A stretch of 8,820 nucleotides of DNA. Origin: Bacteroidales bacterium. Lineage in GTDB: Bacteria; Bacteroidota; Bacteroidia; Bacteroidales; UBA932. Under the pieces are notes generated by a model, which worked only from the letters and a program-made list of their open reading frames with translations, did not search any database and was not told the DNA's origin. A program made the translations under genes and the position numbers. This document shows, piece by piece, positions 1 to 5,338 of the stretch. The stretch is taken from NCBI GenBank assembly GCA_023230265.1, contig JALNXR010000072.1, forward strand, positions 1-8,820. The letters are read 5' to 3'. Each line of letters begins with the position of its first letter. The stretch's first letter is position 1.

Positions 1-786
1 GGCTATTATAGCAACGGAGGAGAAAACTACCGCCACTCTATTCGCGATTACTATGTAAGTCAAGGAAGCGAATATCATCGGATATACGATAATGTTCACG
101 AAATAAACGGCGGACAAAAAAGAACCTATTTAACACCCGAATTATTCATCGATTGGTTAGATACTGGGTATTACACCGAAGTTTATAATGACGGACCGAT
201 GGTCGATGACATCAATGTCACATCTTTGGCGGGAATTCTTGCCTATCGCAACTTTACCTTCTTTTTTTCAGGCGACCTTCAAGATAACCCTAGCGGATAT
301 GGCGGCACCGGCGGAATTGGCGAAACGAATTTAGTAAGCCTCAATAGCGCTGATAGCGAAGTGTTTCATGAAGTGACGATGATGAAAGCCGCTCACCACG
401 CCTCATCCAAGGCGAATAACGATATTCTCCTGAATGTCTTAGAACCGAAATTAGTGACGATTTCGGCTGGTGCCCCATCGCCAGAGACGACATCTAACGG
501 CAAGACGGGAGTATGCGCCGGTCACCCTCACATTCAAGCTCTTTTGCGATTCTTAACGAAAGGAGCTAAGCGAGTCGCTCCCCTCGTATATTTAAACTTC
601 ATCAATGGCACAACTTCGTTTGTGACCGACGGTTTAGGTAAAATCTACATGAAAGGCTCGCCCCTAAAAATGTCTTATTATGGCACCTCGCAAGATGATG
701 TCATCAGTCAAAGCTATGGATCGATCACCGATATATTCCACGACATTCGCAACTCGGAATGGGGAAGAGTGTGCCACAGCCTTTAA
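1..786 (+). CDS. ComEC-like metallo-beta-lactamase-fold hydrolase, 3' part (5' end outside window)
   Basis: The frame is open from base 1 to the TAA at 784-786, giving 261 visible residues with no start, so the gene is truncated by the window edge; the first internal ATG (199) is probably not its start. Visible residues 84-180 match the C-terminal half of the MBL domain of ComEC/Rec2-type proteins: a hydrophobic strand ending in SGDL (Asp92, a usual metal ligand), then KAAHHASS (His132-His133, the HHGS-like motif), a strand LVTISAG, and GHPH (175-178) at the usual place before a helix. The N-terminal HxHxDH metal site would lie upstream and is not visible. A Gly-rich insert (GYGGTGG, around residues 99-105) follows the SGD strand. 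No membrane segments are seen, so it is either a stand-alone MBL protein or the tail of a larger ComEC-like one. Extracellular nuclease or DNA-uptake roles are known for relatives; its own role is not shown. No terminator follows it. Confidence 0.72.
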   Translation, partial: GYYSNGGENYRHSIRDYYVSQGSEYHRIYDNVHEINGGQKRTYLTPELFIDWLDTGYYTEVYNDGPMVDDINVTSLAGILAYRNFTFFFSGDLQDNPSGYGGTGGIGETNLVSLNSADSEVFHEVTMMKAAHHASSKANNDILLNVLEPKLVTISAGAPSPETTSNGKTGVCAGHPHIQALLRFLTKGAKRVAPLVYLNFINGTTSFVTDGLGKIYMKGSPLKMSYYGTSQDDVISQSYGSITDIFHDIRNSEWGRVCHSL

Positions 787-796
787 GCGCCCACAT

Positions 797-810
797 GTTT
801 GTTAACAAAC
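797..810. promoter_or_regulatory. Perfect 14-base palindrome over the -35 box (candidate operator)
   Basis: GTTTGTTAACAAAC is identical to its own reverse complement over all 14 bases, and the symmetry stops at 796/811. It contains the whole TTAACA -35 hexamer (802-807) of the operon promoter. A dimeric repressor bound here would block RNA polymerase. It has no loop and no following T-run, so it is not a terminator. Which regulator would bind is unknown; none is encoded in the window. Confidence 0.5.
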
Positions 811-830
811 GGAACCTTCAATGCTATAAT
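802..830 (+). promoter_or_regulatory. Sigma-A-type promoter of the fusion/permease operon
   Basis: TTAACA (802-807, five of six consensus bases) is followed by exactly 17 bases and then TATAAT (825-830, six of six), with TG at 822-823 making an extended -10. Transcription should start near 836-838, giving a leader of about 55 bases before the start codon at 893. It is the best promoter in the window and lies directly after the preceding gene's stop codon. Confidence 0.82.
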
Positions 831-837
831 GCTACCG

Positions 838-875
838 AGTTAGCCGTCTGATATGCGTTAGAAGAAAGGTTAACT
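838..875 (+). promoter_or_regulatory. Leader stem-loop upstream of the fusion gene
   Basis: AGTTAGCC (838-845) pairs with GGTTAACT (868-875), eight pairs with one G-U. An inner helix TCTGA (847-851) with TTAGA (858-862) closes a six-base loop. It begins at about the predicted transcription start and ends six bases before the likely Shine-Dalgarno AGGA. A purine-rich AGAAAGG (864-869) lies partly in the 3' arm but has no start codon at a usable distance. There is no U-run, so it is not an attenuator-type terminator. It may affect mRNA stability or translation, but could be chance. Confidence 0.3.
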
Positions 876-880
876 ATCTC

Positions 881-895
881 AGGAATAAAAAATTG
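881..895 (+). promoter_or_regulatory. Shine-Dalgarno AGGA and TTG start of the fusion gene
   Basis: AGGA at 881-884 lies eight bases before TTG at 893-895. No in-frame ATG or GTG exists between the promoter and this point, so TTG is the best start. The predicted protein then begins with a short polar stretch leading directly into the first membrane helix, as expected. Both the SD and the start codon are weak, which suggests modest translation. Confidence 0.6.
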
Positions 896-3106
896 GCACA
901 TTACTTGTCGCTTATTATCGCCCTAGTTGTCGCTCTAGCAGGAAGTTTGGCTACTTTCTTTTTCGCTCGCCACAAGGATTTTTCTCTTGGAAAGAAAATA
1001 TTTTCTTTTGCTCTCATCGTCGTTTTTATCGCTCGCTACATTTCATACGACGATCAGATTCTCAATATCGTGAGCCTCGCTAGCGGCCCCTTTACCCCAG
1101 CGATTAATTTCTTTGCTTATTTTGGCATTTGGCTCGAGTTGACCCTCGTCGTCTTGCTCATGCTTTACCCTTTTTTCAAGGTTCGCATCTTGACCAATCT
1201 CATCAAATTCGTCTTGACTCCGGGTTTTGTTCTCTATCTCGGATTTTCTTATTATAGCGTCTACCTGCAACTCATCGGAAATACCGGCAATCTCTTCTCA
1301 CTCTCTTTTCAAAGCGCGATGTTCGCCGTCGAAATCGCCGCGGTGGCGTATGGCCTCTTTCTTGTCTGGCGCGATGATTACTCAATAAAATTGAGCAAAA
1401 AAGATATCGTCAGCCTCTTGATTGCCATCATCCCCGTCTTGCTAGCCTCACTTCCGATTTACGGGCCGCAATTTGTCATCGGAAATGTCAACGCTCGCTA
1501 TGAAGTGATCGACATCTCCTTTGCTCACCGCCTCTTCATCTACGGTTCGATCATCATTCCTTTTATCTTGTATTTTTCTTTAAAAAAGAAAGACGAAGAG
1601 TTTATCCGCTTTGCGATGGTCTATTTAAGCGTCGCGACCATGATTACTTTTTCTCGCGTCTTTTACTATCAGAATTTTTTTGAACCTTGGACATGGCCAA
1701 TTCACCTTTGTAACACTGCGATGTATATCATTCCCCTAGTGTTAATTTTTCGCCTCGACAAACTTTTCTACTTCACATATTTTATCAATGTCTTCGGAGC
1801 CTTGATGGCCATGCTGATGCCCAACTATTCGGCATCCACAAACTTGACGAGCTGGGTCATCATTCAGTTCTGGTACAACCACTCTTTGGCTTTTTTCATG
1901 CCTCTTTTGCTCGTGGCGCTTAAACTGTTTCCCCGCCCAAAGATGAAGCAGATGTACTACTCCCTGATCGCTTTTTCCGGGTATTTTCTGCTCGTCATGG
2001 TTCTTAATGTGTGGTTCAGCAACTATGCCGCGACTGACTTCTTCTTTATCAACAGCGACTTCATCGTGGATAAATTAGGCCGCTGGGCAGAGAATATTTT
2101 TAATATTTCATTTAGTTTTAACATCGGGGCGCTAACTTTCGAATTTCACCCTGTCTACCAAGCTCTCTTTTTGCTGGTATATGTCGGTGTCTCCTTTGCG
2201 ATGTGGTTCGTCTATAGCCTCGGTTTCAGCATAGCTGATTCTCTCGGCGATTTGCGAATGCGCCAGAAAAGAATCAAACTCGACAAATTCGCTTTGTTGG
2301 CAGCTTTAAATGGAAGGGGGCTCGATGAACCCATGGAACAAAACACAGGAGTTAGGTTAGAACTTAAAAACTTTTCAAAACGCTATGGCAGAAACAAAGA
2401 TTTTGCGGTCAGAGACGCCTCATTAATCGTCAACGGCGGCGAGATTTTTGGTTTTCTTGGCCCTAATGGAGCGGGCAAATCTACCACCATCAAGTCAATT
2501 GTCGGCATTCAGACGATTACCGAAGGTTCGATTTCCATCTGCGGATACGATGTCGAGAAGCAACCGGTCATGGCCAAGCGCCTCATCGGTTATGTTCCTG
2601 ACCACTATGCCCTCTATGAAAAGTTGACTGCTCGCGAATACGTCAACTATATCGCCGACATTTACGGCGTTACATCCGAGGAGCGCCAGGAGCGCATTCC
2701 TCACTATGTGAACCTTTTTCACCTCGAAGAGGCGTTTGACAATCAAATCAAGACTTTCTCGCACGGCATGAAACAGAAAGTGACGATTATCGCCGCTCTC
2801 GTCCACGAACCGAAATTGTGGCTTCTCGATGAGCCGTTGACCGGTCTTGATCCCGATAGTATTTACCAAGTAAAAGAATGCATGCGACAGCACGCCGCCA
2901 AAGGCAATATCGTCATGTTTTCAAGCCACATCATCGATGTCGTCGAAAATCTCTGCCAGAGAATCGCCGTCATCAAAAAAGGTCATCTGTTCGCACCGAT
3001 GACGATCAAGGAAGTTCACGAGCAAGGAACGCTCGAAGAATACTATTTAAAGATGGCGATTCACGAAGCGACGCCAGAGCTCAAAGAGGATAAGGAAACG
3101 GCCTAG
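893..3106 (+). CDS. YwaF/TMEM164-like polytopic membrane protein fused to an EcsA-like ABC ATPase
   Basis: This is a 737-residue two-part protein. Residues 1-448 hold about 12-13 hydrophobic helices. Residues 208-400 match the YwaF/TIGR02206 (TMEM164) family, with WPIHLC (His271, Cys273) and, 57 residues later, FWYNH (His330). I recall the equivalent Cys and His, at similar spacing, as catalytic in human TMEM164, a phospholipid acyltransferase. After a basic linker (452-480) comes a complete ABC ATPase: Walker A GPNGAGKST (523-531), Q-loop region GYVPD (566-570, Asp in place of the usual Gln), signature FSHGMKQK (622-629, EcsA-like), Walker B with DEP (646-648), D-loop GLDP (651-654) and switch His679. 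It starts at TTG 893 and its stop overlaps the next gene's ribosome site, so it is an operon partner of the permease. ATP hydrolysis is well supported. Acyltransfer by the membrane half, and coupling of the two, are inference. I do not recognise this fusion as a described architecture. Confidence 0.85.
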   Translation: MAHYLSLIIALVVALAGSLATFFFARHKDFSLGKKIFSFALIVVFIARYISYDDQILNIVSLASGPFTPAINFFAYFGIWLELTLVVLLMLYPFFKVRILTNLIKFVLTPGFVLYLGFSYYSVYLQLIGNTGNLFSLSFQSAMFAVEIAAVAYGLFLVWRDDYSIKLSKKDIVSLLIAIIPVLLASLPIYGPQFVIGNVNARYEVIDISFAHRLFIYGSIIIPFILYFSLKKKDEEFIRFAMVYLSVATMITFSRVFYYQNFFEPWTWPIHLCNTAMYIIPLVLIFRLDKLFYFTYFINVFGALMAMLMPNYSASTNLTSWVIIQFWYNHSLAFFMPLLLVALKLFPRPKMKQMYYSLIAFSGYFLLVMVLNVWFSNYAATDFFFINSDFIVDKLGRWAENIFNISFSFNIGALTFEFHPVYQALFLLVYVGVSFAMWFVYSLGFSIADSLGDLRMRQKRIKLDKFALLAALNGRGLDEPMEQNTGVRLELKNFSKRYGRNKDFAVRDASLIVNGGEIFGFLGPNGAGKSTTIKSIVGIQTITEGSISICGYDVEKQPVMAKRLIGYVPDHYALYEKLTAREYVNYIADIYGVTSEERQERIPHYVNLFHLEEAFDNQIKTFSHGMKQKVTIIAALVHEPKLWLLDEPLTGLDPDSIYQVKECMRQHAAKGNIVMFSSHIIDVVENLCQRIAVIKKGHLFAPMTIKEVHEQGTLEEYYLKMAIHEATPELKEDKETA
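2312..2335 (+). promoter_or_regulatory. Internal Shine-Dalgarno and in-frame ATG at the membrane/ATPase boundary
   Basis: GGAAGGGGG (2312-2320) is the most purine-rich SD-like site of the operon. It lies 12 bases before an in-frame ATG at 2333 (Met481). Initiation there would give a 257-residue protein that is exactly a stand-alone ABC ATPase of normal length. The site may be a relic of two separate genes or may still produce free ATPase. The 12-base spacing is somewhat long, and a chance Gly-Arg-Gly coding run is the alternative. Confidence 0.45.
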
Positions 3107-3114
3107 GATTTAAG

Positions 3115-4791
3115 ATGAACGACATTAAGACACTGGTAATAATGCAGTTGAAAGATAAACTTGACCTCGGGTTTATCAAAGATAAAGCGCAATTGATACG
3201 CAAAATTGTCTTTTTCGTCCTCCGTTTTATTATCGTCGCTGGCATCGCATACGTTCTTTTCTATGTCTCGTCTTTTTTGCGCATCTTTCACAATTCACCT
3301 TTTATCCCCACTTCAGTGATGACGATGCTCCTGACAATTATGCTCGTCATCTCGACTTTCGCCTGCACGAGCGAGCTCATTAAATCCCTTTACATGGCCG
3401 AGGATAATCAAGTCCTCGTCACCTATCCGATCTCGGCGAATCGCATTTTCTTATCAAAGATTATTGTCTTCTATCTCTATGAGGTGTATAAAAACTTTAC
3501 TTTTTCGCTGCCAATTTTTATCGCTTATGGGATGATTTCACCAGTTAATTGGTTTTTCTATATTTGGGTTTTCATCTCCTTTTTCGTCGTATCGATGATA
3601 CCAGTCGTCTTAGGGGTCGTCCTGTCGATTCCCGGGTTTTTCATCACTCGCTTCTTCGCTCACTATCAAATCCTTAAAATCATTGTTTTCATCGCCATCC
3701 TCTCTGGCTTCATCTACCTGCTGGTGAGGCTGATATTATTGATTCCGGCCGAGATCAACATCCTCCACTATTGGGGGCCGATCAAGGTGTTGCTAAGCGA
3801 CGTCACAAACGTGTTTCAAAACTATTTTAAGGCCGTGTATTACGTGGTGATAATGGTCGTCGGAAAGTACGATATCACGATGAAATACACATATTTAAAT
3901 AATGAAGTTTGGCTCGTCTTATTATGTCTTGTCGGCATCTTGGCGGCGCTCTTCATGGCGGCTTACTTCCTGGCTCGTTTCATCTTTGTAAAGATGACAA
4001 GCACTAGTTTTGAATATGAAAAGCGCTTTAGGCTCAAGGCTTTACTGAATCGCCGCCTCCCGACTTTTTTGTCCTTCGTCCGCAAAGAGATTCGACTTCT
4101 TTTCCGCACTGGTCAATTCACGGCAAATTTCATCGCCACATATATTTCGATTCCTTTGTTTATCTTGCTCATCAATCAGATTTTTTCCTCGATGGACTTA
4201 TACCCAAACGGCCAGTTTGCGGTTCAAGCTTTTAACATACTGATCATCATGCTTCCGCTTCTCGCTTCCAACAGCACAATTGCTACGATTTATTCCAAGG
4301 AAGGACGAACGGCTTACATGAAACGCACCAAGCCGGTGGAAATCGTTTTCCCTCTTTTTGCTAAGCTCATCCCCAATATCGTGTTCTCTGTCGCTTCGCT
4401 CCTCGCCTCTTTGTATATTTTCAACGCTCACATGCACTATCTCTCCAGCAACATCATCTTGCTTGCCGTCGCTCTGGTATTGATCCAAGTGGGGCACATT
4501 TTATTCTGCGCCCTCCTCGATTTGATGAACCCTCAAAACGAGCAATACGCCACTGCCGGCGAACAAATCAGCAATCCAAACGAGATCAAAGCGACTGTCT
4601 TCGCCTTCATCACTTCGTTTTTAGTCGCTCTCATCACGCTCGGATTATTAGTTGAAGAGCAATTCATGCCCTATCAGTCGTTCAACTATGCCTTTTTGAA
4701 GATTCTCCTCCTCAGCGCCGCATTCTTCGGGGTAGCCATCTATATGTTTGTCGCAAAAATCAAAGCGTATTATTACGATAGGATCAATTAA
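3115..4791 (+). CDS. ABC-2-type transporter permease (ABC_tran_2-like), partner of the upstream ATPase
   Basis: This 558-residue integral membrane protein has about 12 hydrophobic segments (roughly 28-52, 65-88, 110-140, 146-171, 187-210, 265-291, 335-355, 372-392, 410-435, 443-468, 491-513, 525-547). The first half carries the family-type cytoplasmic loop EDNQVLVTYPISANRIFLSK (96-115). The second half carries the matching SKEGRTAYMKRTKPVEI (394-410). Such paired loops are typical of permeases that work with EcsA-like ATPases and probably contact the nucleotide-binding domain. The ATG at 3115 has AGGA at 3105-3108, and only eight bases separate it from the fusion gene's TAG, indicating one transcript and translational coupling. 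It should form the translocation path with the ATPase half of the fusion. The substrate is not evident; a lipid, peptide or antimicrobial are all possible. It is not a MacB/FtsX-type permease. Confidence 0.85.
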   Translation: MNDIKTLVIMQLKDKLDLGFIKDKAQLIRKIVFFVLRFIIVAGIAYVLFYVSSFLRIFHNSPFIPTSVMTMLLTIMLVISTFACTSELIKSLYMAEDNQVLVTYPISANRIFLSKIIVFYLYEVYKNFTFSLPIFIAYGMISPVNWFFYIWVFISFFVVSMIPVVLGVVLSIPGFFITRFFAHYQILKIIVFIAILSGFIYLLVRLILLIPAEINILHYWGPIKVLLSDVTNVFQNYFKAVYYVVIMVVGKYDITMKYTYLNNEVWLVLLCLVGILAALFMAAYFLARFIFVKMTSTSFEYEKRFRLKALLNRRLPTFLSFVRKEIRLLFRTGQFTANFIATYISIPLFILLINQIFSSMDLYPNGQFAVQAFNILIIMLPLLASNSTIATIYSKEGRTAYMKRTKPVEIVFPLFAKLIPNIVFSVASLLASLYIFNAHMHYLSSNIILLAVALVLIQVGHILFCALLDLMNPQNEQYATAGEQISNPNEIKATVFAFITSFLVALITLGLLVEEQFMPYQSFNYAFLKILLLSAAFFGVAIYMFVAKIKAYYYDRIN

Positions 4792-4792
4792 G

Positions 4793-5254
4793 ATGAAAAA
4801 GTCAGTCATTCTCATAATCAGCACTCTGTCGCTAGTGGCCATCATCCTCATCGGCCTCCTCTTTCAGCGCGCAGAGGTATACAACGAAACCATTTATGTC
4901 CAAAAAGTCGTGTGCACGAGCATTCGCATCGGCGACGACTACTATGACACTTTTTGGAATGAGCGAAGCCAACGCTACTTGGTCGAAAATCCCGAGGAGC
5001 CCGAAAAGGAAGCACCGCTGCTTTTTATCGATCAGCTGACTATTGACGTCATCTATGAAATTCAACCGATGGACGCCTCGACGCAAACCGTGACTTTTTC
5101 GACTAATTCCGATGTTTCCATCGCCTCAATAGAAGAGGCGACCGGGCGCATCGTCTTTTACAAACCAGGCATCGCGACTTTTACCATCACCGCAAACGAT
5201 AATAACAACGAATCGGCAAAACTGAAAATTCGCACCAAAACACTTGATGGTTAA
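4793..5254 (+). CDS. Membrane-anchored extracytoplasmic protein with a Big2-like Ig domain
   Basis: The protein has 153 residues. An N-terminal MKK and a hydrophobic helix (4-23) with no lipobox or obvious cleavage site suggest an uncleaved anchor, with the rest outside the cell. Residues 81-150 resemble a bacterial Ig-like group 2 domain: IDVIYEIQPMDASTQTVTFS, then ASIEEATGRI, then the typical KPGIATFTITAND. A charged Pro/Glu stretch (NPEEPEKE, 66-73) separates the two parts. An ATG at 4748 is in frame, but the ATG at 4793 is preferred: AGGA lies at 4780-4783, nine bases upstream, and the upstream permease stops one base before it (TAA, G, ATG). That makes it the third gene of the operon, and it probably binds or senses something for the transporter. 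A single Cys (41) has no visible partner. The specific function is unknown. Confidence 0.75.
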   Translation: MKKSVILIISTLSLVAIILIGLLFQRAEVYNETIYVQKVVCTSIRIGDDYYDTFWNERSQRYLVENPEEPEKEAPLLFIDQLTIDVIYEIQPMDASTQTVTFSTNSDVSIASIEEATGRIVFYKPGIATFTITANDNNNESAKLKIRTKTLDG

Positions 5255-5278
5255 TTTTTTTTCACTAAGTGGTAAAAT
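5251..5278 (+). promoter_or_regulatory. Probable extended -10 promoter for the lipoprotein gene
   Basis: TGgTAAAAT (5270-5278) is an extended -10. A weak -35, TTAATT (5251-5256), lies 16 bases upstream and overlaps the stop codon of the preceding gene. A small inverted repeat, CACTAAGTG (5263-5271), touches the -10. The 84-base gap, against the 1-8 base gaps within the operon, supports separate transcription. Read-through from the operon remains possible because no clear terminator precedes it. Confidence 0.5.
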
Positions 5279-5308
5279 ATCATTTGGCACGGACTAAGGT
5301 GCTGTCAA

Positions 5309-5329
5309 CAAGAAATATTCTTGAAAGGA
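5309..5329 (+). promoter_or_regulatory. Inverted repeat abutting the lipoprotein Shine-Dalgarno
   Basis: CAAGAA-ATA-TTCTTG (5309-5323) has perfect six-base arms and is directly followed by AAAGGA (5324-5329), which lies nine bases before the ATG at 5339. As RNA it would form a short AU-rich hairpin next to the ribosome site; as DNA it could be a protein site. The SD supports the ATG at 5339 over an in-frame TTG at 5321, which lies inside the repeat. Confidence 0.35.
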
Positions 5330-5338
5330 AAAATCAAA

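Noticed and set aside
2495..2893. Minus-strand reading frame inside the ATPase domain
   Set aside because: It is a shadow of the ABC coding sequence with no recognisable protein features or ribosome site.
4748..4792. Earlier ATG for the Ig-domain protein, overlapping the permease gene
   Set aside because: The extra 15 residues put a charged stretch before the signal anchor; the ATG at 4793 has a well-placed AGGA.
5252..5262. T-run after the Ig-domain gene as a terminator
   Set aside because: No stable GC-rich stem precedes the T-run, so it was left as promoter-region sequence.
5321..5338. TTG start for the lipoprotein
   Set aside because: It lies within an inverted repeat and has no Shine-Dalgarno; the ATG at 5339 has AAAGGA nine bases upstream.
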